Source: Ardenticatenaceae bacterium | GTDB taxonomy: Bacteria > Chloroflexota > Anaerolineae > Promineifilales > Promineifilaceae | Direction: 5' to 3' | Assembly (NCBI GenBank): GCA_020634245.1 | Contig: JACKCC010000016.1 | Location: 1 to 64,000, forward strand | Length of the DNA: 64,000 nt | Part shown: one piece after another, positions 17,407-24,922 of the stretch | How the letters are laid out: each line of letters starts with the position of its first letter | Position numbering within the stretch: position 1 is the first letter of the stretch | Made by a program: the position numbers and the translations under genes | Notes under the pieces: generated by a model | What the model was told of the DNA's origin: nothing | What the model saw: the letters and a program-made list of their open reading frames with translations, nothing else | Database searches by the model: none

Positions 17407-18081
17407 TTAGCCGGTTTGCTGCGCGTTTTTGCGGCGGGCGCGGGGGCCAACGACACGTTCGGTGCCATTGATGATGCGTTTGATGTTGGGGCGCAAGGCC
17501 CAAATGATGACGGTGGCGGCGATCAGTCCGCCAACCCAATAGGCGGGGGTGACATCGAACGCAGCATAACCCATCAGGTACAGGATAACAAAAACAATCG
17601 GAACGATGACGGCCATCGCCAATGAAGCTACCGAGGCCATGCCCACTCCCAACAGCAGCCCAATCATCACGACAAGCCCAATGGGAAACATTGGCCACCA
17701 GATGGCAGTGGCCCAGCCAATGTTGGGGCCGGTGCCAGCGCCGCCTTTGAATTTGATGAAAACGGACCAGTTGTGACCGACGACGGACATGATACCGGCG
17801 GTGATGAGCAGCCAGGGGAGCCAAGCCTCGGTTACCAGGTTGCTTAGGGCGAGTTTGGTCAGCCAGATGCCCAGCATACCTTTGAAGACATCGCTGAGGC
17901 CGGTGGCCACGCCTACAGGCAAGCCGGCAGCACGCAGAGAGTTGGTACCACCGGTACGGCCGCTGCCGATTTCCCGCAAGTCGGCTTTCTTAACGAGTTT
18001 TACGTATAGAAAACCGAAGGGGATTGAGCCGCACAGGTAACCGATTAAACCGGCGATGAGAAAGTATAAAATATACATCAT
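17407..18081 (-). CDS. plsY: Glycerol-3-phosphate acyltransferase PlsY
   Basis: Transfers the acyl group from acyl-phosphate (made by PlsX) to glycerol-3-phosphate. The 224-aa multi-pass membrane protein opens with a GYLCGSIPFGFLYVKL block. Motif 1 is GSGRTGGTNSLRAAG, motif 2 is HNWSVFIKFKGGAGTGPNIG. Slightly longer than the usual 190-210 aa because of a basic C-terminal tail (RIINGTERVVGPRARRKN). Confidence 0.94.
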   Translation of the reverse strand: MMYILYFLIAGLIGYLCGSIPFGFLYVKLVKKADLREIGSGRTGGTNSLRAAGLPVGVATGLSDVFKGMLGIWLTKLALSNLVTEAWLPWLLITAGIMSVVGHNWSVFIKFKGGAGTGPNIGWATAIWWPMFPIGLVVMIGLLLGVGMASVASLAMAVIVPIVFVILYLMGYAAFDVTPAYWVGGLIAATVIIWALRPNIKRIINGTERVVGPRARRKNAQQTG

Positions 18082-18149
18082 GATATTTCTCTGTTTTTGT
18101 CCTTTTTCTCTTTCTTTTAGTAAGCACTCATTACAACACGAAACGGCCG

Positions 18150-18554
18150 TTATGGTTGCACCACAATTTCTGTTTCAGTGACACGGCCGTTCCTAATCCA
18201 AAAAGCCCGCATGGTTGGCTGTTCTGGCTGCTGCAAGGAAACAATCACCTGTATCACATCCGGGTAGTAGGCTTTGACGATGTCAGTCGCCGAGGGTGTT
18301 TCCGGGCCTTGTGGATGGGAATGGTAAACGGCCGTCATCTCCCACCCGTTGTCTTCGATCTCCAGCATGGCCGCCAACTGCTGCTGCGGCTCCATTTCGT
18401 AAGCCGTCGGGCTGTGCAGCTTGTTTTCGATGGCGTAGGCGCAGACGATCTCGCCCGCTTTACCGGCCAGGATACCACACGCTTCCAACGGATATTCGGT
18501 CCGGAGATGAGCCAGTATTTGGTTGTAAAACGGCCGTTGTATCTTCAACATCAT
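18150..18554 (-). CDS. JAMM/MPN-domain metallopeptidase
   Basis: 134-aa protein with the JAMM zinc site: Glu in LEACGILAG and the HSHPQGPETPSATD motif (HxHx7Sx2D). Bacterial stand-alone JAMM proteins cleave sulfur-carrier or ubiquitin-like fusions or remove cysteine adducts; the partner is not visible here. The start at 18554 or 18551 (adjacent ATGs) follows a GGTGGCGGG stretch. Three octamers fall in or next to the gene. Confidence 0.88.
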   Translation of the reverse strand: MMLKIQRPFYNQILAHLRTEYPLEACGILAGKAGEIVCAYAIENKLHSPTAYEMEPQQQLAAMLEIEDNGWEMTAVYHSHPQGPETPSATDIVKAYYPDVIQVIVSLQQPEQPTMRAFWIRNGRVTETEIVVQP

Positions 18555-18582
18555 CCCGCCACCATTATTGTACAACACAAAA

Positions 18583-18635
18583 AAATACCGAATCAGTAAA
18601 CACAACCTTCGTGTTCACCAATTCGGTATTTTACG
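18583..18635 (-). terminator. Rho-independent terminator after the ferredoxin gene
   Basis: AAATACCGAAT (18583-18593) pairs with ATTCGGTATTT (18621-18631) with an inner AACAC/GTGTT stem. Read on the minus strand it ends in a run of T. Confidence 0.85.
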
Positions 18636-18672
18636 CCCCTTAAAAAAGGAGGACGTGATTCTTAATCGTCAA

Positions 18673-19080
18673 CTAATCCAAAGCGTCGTAGCCAGGACCA
18701 TCGGCGAAGAAATCGTAGTTAGCCGGAATATCTTCGGTCAAATCCAGGACTTCGCCGCCAGCCAATTGCTTGGCGTTCAGCAGTTTCACCTGATGGCCGT
18801 CGATTTCGCCTTCAAACGGAGCGCCGTCGGGCAAAAGTTCTTTGGTGTTGGCAATCCAGACACCAGCCGGGGCTTCGTAATCAAAGGGTACTTCTTCTTC
18901 GGGGAAGATGGCTTCGTACGGGCATTCCGGGACGCAAGCGCCACAGTCGATGCAGGTGTCCGGATCGATGTAGAGCCAGGGCCATTCAGCTTCTGGTTTG
19001 CCCAAAACCATACATTCAACGGGGCAAACTTCTACGCAAGCTGTGTCACGTAAGCATAATCTGGTCACGATATGAGTCAT
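18673..19080 (-). CDS. Ferredoxin, two-cluster type with extended C terminus
   Basis: 135-aa electron carrier. The second cluster site is canonical (CIDCGACVPECP). The first reads CLRDTACVEVCPVEC, lacking the second Cys of a CxxCxxCxxxCP motif, as in seven-iron ferredoxins with a 3Fe-4S cluster, but with a shorter first gap than I recall for FdxA. The 75-residue acidic tail after the clusters is unusual in length. AAGGAGATTTCCC precedes the ATG. Its redox partner is not evident. Confidence 0.88.
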   Translation of the reverse strand: MTHIVTRLCLRDTACVEVCPVECMVLGKPEAEWPWLYIDPDTCIDCGACVPECPYEAIFPEEEVPFDYEAPAGVWIANTKELLPDGAPFEGEIDGHQVKLLNAKQLAGGEVLDLTEDIPANYDFFADGPGYDALD

Positions 19081-19304
19081 GGGAAATCTCCTTTCTCTGG
19101 AAACTTAGAGTCACCAATTGTTTGATAAAAAACTACGATTAGACTGTTGGGTGGATTTTAGCCACCTGGCAGTTTATCGATAAATTCTACTGGCTGATGG
19201 ATCGGCTCCGGGGCCAGTAGGCACATTCTAGCCAGACTAAACTGCTTTGTCAACAATGGCTCAAATCGTTGAATGATTGAAGGAATAAAAAGTTCTCTGC
19301 CAGG

Positions 19305-19367
19305 AAGTGACAGTCACTTTAATCGTCTACTGAATGCAGAGGCTGTAAGCAAAAGTGACTGTCACTT
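19305..19367. repeat. Dispersed hairpin GTGACAGTCACTT family (copy 1)
   Basis: AAGTGACAGTCACTTT (19305-19320) is exactly complementary to AAAGTGACTGTCACTT (19352-19367), a 16-bp perfect stem with a 31-nt loop. Each arm is itself nearly palindromic. The same arms recur at 32461-32516. The remaining part of the 19081-19374 spacer has nothing else I can assign. Confidence 0.85.
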
Positions 19368-19374
19368 CAGCCTA

Positions 19375-20403
19375 TCAACGCAAAATGAAACCGTTTTGCA
19401 GCGGGTCTTCAGGATCGATGAGCAGTTCGTTACGGCCAACGATATGGGCGGTTCCGGTCACCTGGGGAATGATGGCTTTGTACGGCCCAAATTCGGTTGT
19501 TTCGACAACCTGACCGGTGAAAGTCGTTCCCAGGATGCTTTCGACGATAAATGGTTCGTTGAGCGCCAGTTCGCCGCGGGCGTAGTGCAGGGCAGCGCGG
19601 GCGCTGACACCGGTTCCGGTGGGGCAGCGGTCCACTTCGCCGTCGGCAAAGATGCAGACGTTGCGGCTGTGGTGGGCCGGGTCATGGGCCGCGCCAACGA
19701 TGATTGTGCCGTAAAGGAAGCTCAAATCGTCGGCGAAGGGGTGGCGGATGGGATGGTTGGTCATAACGGCCGTTTTCACACGCATCCCCACATCGATAAG
19801 CTGGCGGAAATCAGCGCTGGTCAGCCCGACGCCCAGTTCTTCGGCATGGCAAAAGGCGTAGAACGCGCCGCCGAAGGCGATGTCGTAGCGCACCGGGCCG
19901 ATGCCGGGCACATCGACGGTCTGGTCCAGGGCGTAGACGAAGGAGGGAACGTTGTGGAAGCTGACCTGGGTGACACGGCCGTTCACTCTCTCGGCATATG
20001 CTGTCACTAATCCGGCCGGAGTATCCATCTTGATGACCGGATGGTCGCCCGGTTTGTCGATGAGTCCCGTATCCAGCCCCACTTTGGCCAGGCCGATGAT
20101 GCCGTGGCCGCACATGGTGCTGTACCCTTCGTTGTGCAGGAAGAGGACGCCCAGGTCGCTGGACGGCCGTTCCGGTTCGGTGAGGATGCAGCCATACATG
20201 TCGGCGTGGCCGCGCGGCTCCCACATCAGCGCCGTACGCAAATGGTCGTAATGTTCCAGCGCGTAACGCCGTTTGGCCAGAATCGTCTCGCCGGGCAGGT
20301 CGGGATAGCCGCTGGTGATGACGCGCAGCGGTTCACCGGCCGTATGGGCGTCAATGGTCGTGATGCGGAGCCAGTTGTCGGGTGGTTGCCAGTTGAGGGT
20401 CAT
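19375..20403 (-). CDS. Proline-racemase-family enzyme, predicted trans-3-hydroxy-L-proline dehydratase
   Basis: 342-aa enzyme of the proline racemase superfamily. The first catalytic Cys is present at residue 98 (STMCGHGIIGLAK). The second catalytic position, Cys in racemases and 4-hydroxyproline epimerases, is Thr262 here (DRCPTGTGVSARA). Cys/Thr is the known signature of trans-L-3-hydroxyproline dehydratase, which makes pyrroline-2-carboxylate. Note the extra Cys260 two residues earlier. A fused aconitase X, a family that includes cis-3-hydroxyproline dehydratase, lies at 57586-59346. Gene placed downstream of sodN-sodX on the same strand. Confidence 0.88.
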   Translation of the reverse strand: MTLNWQPPDNWLRITTIDAHTAGEPLRVITSGYPDLPGETILAKRRYALEHYDHLRTALMWEPRGHADMYGCILTEPERPSSDLGVLFLHNEGYSTMCGHGIIGLAKVGLDTGLIDKPGDHPVIKMDTPAGLVTAYAERVNGRVTQVSFHNVPSFVYALDQTVDVPGIGPVRYDIAFGGAFYAFCHAEELGVGLTSADFRQLIDVGMRVKTAVMTNHPIRHPFADDLSFLYGTIIVGAAHDPAHHSRNVCIFADGEVDRCPTGTGVSARAALHYARGELALNEPFIVESILGTTFTGQVVETTEFGPYKAIIPQVTGTAHIVGRNELLIDPEDPLQNGFILR

Positions 20404-20411
20404 GGGTTAGT

Positions 20412-20522
20412 CCTTTTGCAGGGGAGCAAGGGAGCAGGAGAGTAGGGGAGCAGGGGTGATAGGGTGATGGAAACTTGCGTACTTGCCACCTGCAAACTTG
20501 CCACTTGTCACTCGCATACTCA
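20412..20522. repeat. Word-like spacer repeats after sodX
   Basis: A GGGGAGCA(A)GGGAGCAGG series, then GGTGATAGGGTGATGG, then an ACTTGC(C/G)(A/T)ACTTGCCAC series. The first series matches in reverse complement the CCCCTGCTCCCCTGCCCC text inside the signal-peptide coding region at about 60342-60372. Confidence 0.7.
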
Positions 20523-20526
20523 CCTG

Positions 20527-20856
20527 TTACCCAAACTTGCTGGTGACGCGGCCCAGGATGAGGTTAGGCGGGACGAGGCTGTCGCTGCTTTCGGCGGTGT
20601 TGTCACCTTTGAGGTGGAAACGGCCGTCTCCCATCACTTCCGCCACCCGCTTGATAATTTGCAAATTGGCCTGCACCGGATGCTGGGCTACAACCACATC
20701 GCCGATTTGGGGCTGCTGCTGCCGGTAAGCACGCGGATCAACCAGTACCTCATCGCCAGCTTCCATCAGCGGAAACATAGAGGCTCCGGTAACGCGATAG
20801 CGCCGCCGGAGCCTGATGAGCCACAAGAACAACTCTCTCAAGTTGCTTTCTTGCAT
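20527..20856 (-). CDS. sodX: Nickel superoxide dismutase maturation protease (S26 family)
   Basis: 109-aa signal-peptidase-like protein. Serine in GASMFP (residue 26) and Lys69 in IIKRV form the S26 Ser/Lys dyad; GDVVVAQHP and LKGDN are further family blocks. It has no membrane anchor of note. It lies 27 nt downstream of sodN, the standard sodN-sodX arrangement, where it removes the propeptide so that the N-terminal His can bind nickel. Confidence 0.92.
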   Translation of the reverse strand: MQESNLRELFLWLIRLRRRYRVTGASMFPLMEAGDEVLVDPRAYRQQQPQIGDVVVAQHPVQANLQIIKRVAEVMGDGRFHLKGDNTAESSDSLVPPNLILGRVTSKFG

Positions 20857-20883
20857 GTTAGTAATCCGATAACTGTTTACCGT

Positions 20884-21342
20884 TTAGCTGGCCGTGTAAT
20901 AGGTAACGTCGCGCCCTTTGGTGGCCCAGAACATGGTGTGAATCTTGTTGATGGCTTCCATTAATTCCTGGGCATGTTCCAGGCTGACTTCCACTTTCAC
21001 AGAAGAGCATAATTTAGCTGCTTTCCAGAAGGTGTCGTGCAGGTCGGGGAATTGTTCCAGATGGACTGGTTTGAAATAGTCGGTCCAGAGGACGAGCAGT
21101 TCAGTTTTGGCGATATGGGCCTGCTCTTCTTTGATGGCGATGTAGCGGGACAGGCTGTTGGCAGTAGCGTGGCTGCCGTCGCTGGGGTCGAGGGCCAGGA
21201 TTTTCTTGGTCATGGAAAGTACAGCTTCAGCGGCGATGCGGGCCGAGGCAGGGTCGTAAACGCCGCAAGGGCCGTCGCAGTGGGCGCTGACGATGTTCTG
21301 GGCCGGGAACAGGTCTTTAATCTTGCTGGTTAAAAGTTTCAT
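20884..21342 (-). CDS. sodN: Nickel-containing superoxide dismutase precursor
   Basis: Dismutates superoxide using a Ni hook. The 152-aa precursor has a 20-residue leader (ending NIVSA) before the hook HCDGPCGVYDP, with His21, Cys22 and Cys26 becoming His1, Cys2 and Cys6 after cleavage. The remainder is a four-helix bundle with no membrane segment, so the enzyme is likely cytoplasmic. AAGGAGTGACAA precedes the ATG. The adjacent sodX supplies the protease. Confidence 0.97.
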   Translation of the reverse strand: MKLLTSKIKDLFPAQNIVSAHCDGPCGVYDPASARIAAEAVLSMTKKILALDPSDGSHATANSLSRYIAIKEEQAHIAKTELLVLWTDYFKPVHLEQFPDLHDTFWKAAKLCSSVKVEVSLEHAQELMEAINKIHTMFWATKGRDVTYYTAS

Positions 21343-21634
21343 TTGTCACTCCTTCTTATACTTGAGTAATGTAAATTAACGAGGGGATATGATTGTATTT
21401 TTACCAGTAATTATAGCACCTGTCCATTGGGATGGGGTTTTCTTAAAATTGCGTAAGGTTTGGGGTGGGGAACGGCCGTGAATAAAAGCGAATAACTTTT
21501 ATATAGTAGAAACCGAAGTTTTTCTCGCGCAACTTATTAATTATCCAGGGAAGAGGGTGTATCGATAAAAAGTTAAAATGTTCTATTGACAAATATGATA
21601 TGATAAAGTTACAAATTCATAATGAGATTGTCCG

Positions 21635-21963
21635 ATGCAAGATTTCCTGAAAGATATTCAAACAATTAGTTGGTGGCTAGAGGTCATTATGATTGGCCTG
21701 CTAGTGAATCTTGCTTCGGATTACCTCAAACCTCTTCTTGATAGCCTTCTGTTAAAAAAAATAGCAAAAAAAGTCGCGATAACGACATTTTAGCATCCAA
21801 AATCAATCTTTGTCAACCTTTTAATAGGTGATGGTCAGCTCTTGGCTTAGGACTAGGTTTTGTGCCATTTTCAATGATTCACGCATGTAGCTATATTTAT
21901 TTGTCAGGGAAACTGGCAAATAAACGAACTATCTCTTATGAAACGGGCAACGTCCGTATATAG
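21635..21963 (+). pseudogene. Decayed small membrane-protein gene
   Basis: An ATG at 21635 opens 52 codons (MQDFLKDIQTISWWLEVIMI, then GLLVNLASDYLKPLLDS) to a TAG at 21791. The same frame continues past the stop with HPKSIFVNLLIGDG. A +1 shift near 21830 then gives another coherent hydrophobic stretch, SALGLGLGFVPFSMIHACSY, then IYLSGKLANKRTISYETGN, to a TAG at 21961. One nonsense and one frameshift change in an otherwise membrane-like reading suggest a broken gene for a protein of about 108 aa. The parent family is not identified. A TTGACA lies at 21586-21591. The rest of 21343-22045 shows only an octamer at about 21472. Confidence 0.55.
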
Positions 21964-22045
21964 ATTATCACCGAACACGTCTGTAGCGCCACAACCATCC
22001 TTCTGCCAGAAGAATATTAAATGTTTGAAGGTGATAAGAGAAGTG

Positions 22046-22085
22046 AAAGCGGTCATATTCAACTCGTGTTGAACATGACCGCTTT
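22046..22085. terminator. Long hairpin, possible bidirectional terminator
   Basis: AAAGCGGTCAT...TTCAAC pairs with GTTGAA...ATGACCGCTTT, a 17-bp stem with one mismatch and a TCGT loop. It sits between the pseudogene and the end of the minus-strand basic-protein gene. Flanks are T-rich only on the + side. Confidence 0.65.
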
Positions 22086-22099
22086 GATTATATTTGATT

Positions 22100-22387
22100 T
22101 TATTTCCAGAATTGCCACCAACGTTTTCTAGGTTTTCGTCTGGTTACATTCGCTCCCTCTTGATTAAAATTCACCCCGGTACGGCCGCCGACCCGACCCT
22201 TTACTCCCTCCTTGTTTACATTGACACTACCTTTGCCTGTGCGGACACTAGCGCTTACACCTTTAGAACTAACATTAAGGCCCGCTTTCCCTCCTATTCG
22301 GGCAGAAGGTTTTGTTACTTTCAATCCTTTTTTTGTTACTTTCACTTTTGGTTTCCGAATGGAAATTAGTTTCTTTTTGCGTGCCAT
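22100..22387 (-). CDS. Small basic beta-repeat protein, DUF4236-like
   Basis: 95-aa, strongly basic protein. After an N-terminal KKKLISIRKPKVKVTKKG it has repeating Gly/Ser/Lys beta-type text (GGKAGLNVSSKGVSASVRTG, then KGSVNVNKEGVKGRVG), resembling DUF4236 proteins. It ends in aromatic RWWQFWK. Start at 22387 is supported by AGGAGG 6 nt upstream. No function known. Confidence 0.65.
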   Translation of the reverse strand: MARKKKLISIRKPKVKVTKKGLKVTKPSARIGGKAGLNVSSKGVSASVRTGKGSVNVNKEGVKGRVGGRTGVNFNQEGANVTRRKPRKRWWQFWK

Positions 22388-22485
22388 GACAGACCTCCTG
22401 TACACAAGCAACTTTCTCAATAATCACGACCACTTTAGAATACACTATTTTTTATTATATTTGAAGATAACGGCCGTTTCCACCC

Positions 22486-23034
22486 TCATTCCTCTTCCCA
22501 AAACCCTTCTAAATCCACGCCCAATCCATCGGCCAGACGGTTGACATAAGCATAATAGCTCGTCACCTGATTGATGTCTAAAATAGCGGCATCACCAAAT
22601 CCGGCCTGCCGCAGCGCCTGCACATCCGTTTCGACCATTTCCCAGGGCGTCAAAGTCAGTTTTTCTACGTAGGCCAGCATTGTCCGGTCGGCTTCATTGA
22701 GTGCAGCCTGCCGCCAATCGCTTTTTAATTGTTCAACCAGTGTTTCATCATTCGTCAGGCGGAGCAGCCCGGCTCCGTGATGCTTGATTCAGTAGTGGCA
22801 GCGGTTGGCAGCTGAAGCGACGACGGCAATCATTTCGCGCTGGATGCGGCTGAGATCGGAACGGCCGTGCATCAAATGGGCGTACAGTTCAAAATGGGTT
22901 TGCAGCGATTTGACGTTCAAACTGTGAATTTTGAGGATATTGTCCACTTCGCCCGATGGCTCGGCGTACTTGTCGTACAGTTCTTTGAGCCGGCCAGTCG
23001 CTTCTGCTTCTCGAATCACTTTAATCCAGGCCAT
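22486..23034 (-). CDS. AhpD-like (carboxymuconolactone decarboxylase fold) selenoprotein, CxxU
   Basis: Peroxidase-related AhpD-fold protein of 182 residues if the TGA at 22791-22789 is read as selenocysteine. The N-terminal part ends ASAANRCHY; after TGA the same frame continues IKHHGAGLLRLTND and on to the end GFWEEE. In this family the motif is CxxC followed by HH(G/A), so the TGA stands exactly at the second redox Cys (Cys79-His-Tyr-Sec82). Reading in a standard code would split it into two fragments. A bacterial SECIS-like hairpin follows (see 22761). It is 11 nt downstream of the SDR gene at 23046, so co-transcribed. Alternative: a nonsense mutation at the cysteine codon. Confidence 0.85.
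22761..22791 (-). promoter_or_regulatory. Predicted bacterial SECIS element (AhpD-like gene)
   Basis: On the mRNA the UGA is followed by 12 nt, a GGAGC stem arm, the loop CGGGCU and the arm GCUCC. The loop begins 17 nt after the UGA and has G at its second position. This matches the E. coli fdhF geometry as I recall it (17 nt, loop AGGUCU). Confidence 0.75.
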
Positions 23035-23045
23035 GATGGGTTCCT

Positions 23046-24062
23046 CTATTGCTTTTCGTATCCCGTTTGCCGCAGCCAGTTTAGCGTGGCGGCGATGGCT
23101 TCCGGTCGGGAGACGAGGGGTTGGTAGCCAAAATCGCGGCTGGCTTTGGCATGGGTGAAATGAAAATCAATGCAAGTGGAAGCGACGGTGTAGCGGGTTA
23201 GGGACAGCAGCGTTGGCGGTAGGGGAACATGCAGCCGCTGTAAGGTTTCCAGCACGATGGCCAGGGCATAAGCCAGCCCGTAGGGAATCGATTGGATGGG
23301 AATGTCGTAGCCCAATCCTTGCAAAAATGGCTCCATGAAGTCGTAGAAGTTGGTCGGAGCGTCATCGGTGATGAAGTAGGCTTGACCAGCTGTGGGGGAA
23401 TCGGCCGTTAACGCTTCGGCGGCCAGTAAATGAGCATGAACCACATTGTCGATGTAGACGTGATTGAAACGGGCACGGCCGTTTCCCAACCGAATCGCTC
23501 TTCCTTGCCGGGCATTGCCGATGATATTGGGCAGCCGGTGTTTGTCGCCCGGCCCAAAAATCCCGGCCGTGCGCAGGGCGCAGGTCAGCAGCCCGTCCGG
23601 GTTGTTAGCGGCCAACACCATTTGCTCGGCGGCCGCTTTGGTGGCGCTGTAGGCGTTCAATGGGCGGCGGGCGTAGGGCAGCGATTCATCTCCCTGACGA
23701 ATTGGCCGTCCTTCAAACACGGCATCAATGGAGCTGGTATAGATGAATTGGCGCACATCGGTCATCTGGCAGGCTTGCAGCAAATTTTGCGTGCCGGTGA
23801 CGTTGACAGCGTGGACCAACTGGTTTTCGGCCAGCGTCCAGCCGACGTGGGACGCGGTGTGAAAGACGGTGTTGACGCCCTGACATGCCTGGGTTACGTC
23901 GGCCGGATTACGCAAGTCACCAACGATGGAGGGAACGGCCGTGTCCGGATGCGGCGCCAAATCAAAAGAAATGACCGGAATTCCCCGCCGCCGCAAAGCC
24001 GCAACCAGGGCCTGCCCCAAAAAGCCGCTGCCGCCGGTAACCAGAGAAGTTTGTTCGTTCAT
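23046..24062 (-). CDS. NAD(P)-dependent epimerase / 3-beta-hydroxysteroid dehydrogenase-like SDR
   Basis: 338-aa extended short-chain dehydrogenase. Nucleotide motif TGGSGFLG (residues 9-16), catalytic YSATK, and HVYIDNVVHAHLLAAE, a block of the 3-beta-HSD/sterol-decarboxylating subgroup. Substrate uncertain: sterol-like, NDP-sugar or hopanoid-related compounds are all possible. It is directly followed by the AhpD-like selenoprotein gene, suggesting linked redox chemistry. Divergent from the aldolase gene at 24167. Confidence 0.87.
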   Translation of the reverse strand: MNEQTSLVTGGSGFLGQALVAALRRRGIPVISFDLAPHPDTAVPSIVGDLRNPADVTQACQGVNTVFHTASHVGWTLAENQLVHAVNVTGTQNLLQACQMTDVRQFIYTSSIDAVFEGRPIRQGDESLPYARRPLNAYSATKAAAEQMVLAANNPDGLLTCALRTAGIFGPGDKHRLPNIIGNARQGRAIRLGNGRARFNHVYIDNVVHAHLLAAEALTADSPTAGQAYFITDDAPTNFYDFMEPFLQGLGYDIPIQSIPYGLAYALAIVLETLQRLHVPLPPTLLSLTRYTVASTCIDFHFTHAKASRDFGYQPLVSRPEAIAATLNWLRQTGYEKQ

Positions 24063-24166
24063 AGGCGTCTATTCTCCCCAACTCATCCCATTTCGCCAAT
24101 CATGCGTTTTTGTTTATCATTGCTGGGCAATAAGATGAGTAAACGACTGAAACAAAGGAAAGAATC

Positions 24167-24922
24167 ATGAATCAGCCATTTCGCCAGCGGCTGCTGGCTG
24201 GAGAATTGTTAGTGGGCACGATGGTCACCTTGCCCGCGCCGGAAGTTGCTGAAATTCTGGCTACAGTAGGCTTTGACTGGCTCTTTTTAGATGCCGAACA
24301 TGCGGCGCTGAATACGCGGGAGATGCAGCGCATCATGCAGGGGGCATGGCAAACACCCTGTATCGTGCGGCTGGCTGACGACAGTGAGGTGGCCGTCAAA
24401 AAGGCGCTGGACATCGGCGCGGCGGGAATCATCGTGCCCCAGGTTAATTCGGCAGAGCAGGCAGCGCAGGTGGTAAGGCGGGCCAAATACGCGCCGGAGG
24501 GTACACGCGGCGTGGGCGTGGGGCGCGCCCATCGATACGGATTGGGTTTTGGCGATTATGTGGGGCGGGCGAATGAAGAAACGGCCGTTATCGTCCAAGC
24601 TGAGCATATCAAAGCCGTAGAAAACATCGAGGCCATCATCCATGTTCCCGGTGTGGATGCAGTGCTGATTGGCCCTTACGATTTGTCGGCCAGCCTGGGG
24701 CTGATGGGGCAGGTGACGCATCCCGACGTGGTGGCGGCGATTCAGCGAGTGACGGATGCCTGTCTGGCGGCCGGGATGCGGTTGGGGATTTTTGGCATGT
24801 CGGCAACGGCCGTCGCCCCGTACATCGCTCAGGGCTACACGCTCATCACCGTTGGTATTGATGCCACATTGTTGGGTCTGGCGGCCAAGGAATTGCTGGT
24901 TGCTATTCGACCAGGCCAGTGA
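24167..24922 (+). CDS. HpcH/HpaI-family class II aldolase
   Basis: 251-aa metal-dependent aldolase of the 2-keto-3-deoxy / 4-hydroxy-2-oxoheptanedioate type. WLFLDAEHAALNTREMQ, IVRLADDS, GIIVPQVNSAEQA, RGVGVGRAHRYG and VLIGPYDLSASLGLMGQ are the family blocks, including the Glu/Asp metal ligands in VQAEHIKAVENIEAI and GPYDLS. Pathway not defined by neighbours. AAGGAAAG precedes the ATG. Its last 20 nt overlap the convergent cyclase gene. Confidence 0.92.
   Translation: MNQPFRQRLLAGELLVGTMVTLPAPEVAEILATVGFDWLFLDAEHAALNTREMQRIMQGAWQTPCIVRLADDSEVAVKKALDIGAAGIIVPQVNSAEQAAQVVRRAKYAPEGTRGVGVGRAHRYGLGFGDYVGRANEETAVIVQAEHIKAVENIEAIIHVPGVDAVLIGPYDLSASLGLMGQVTHPDVVAAIQRVTDACLAAGMRLGIFGMSATAVAPYIAQGYTLITVGIDATLLGLAAKELLVAIRPGQ

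Noticed and set aside
19273..20010. 245-codon + strand frame over the proline-racemase-family gene
   Set aside because: The minus-strand enzyme has intact active-site motifs; the + frame is a shadow.
20412..20522. Possible CRISPR-like array
   Set aside because: The repeats are short, degenerate and contiguous with no equal-length unique spacers; no cas gene is present in the window.
21791..21793. Readthrough of the TAG in the 21635 frame as a recoded codon
   Set aside because: The frame breaks again by a +1 shift 40 nt later, and no other gene here uses TAG internally, so decay is the simpler explanation.
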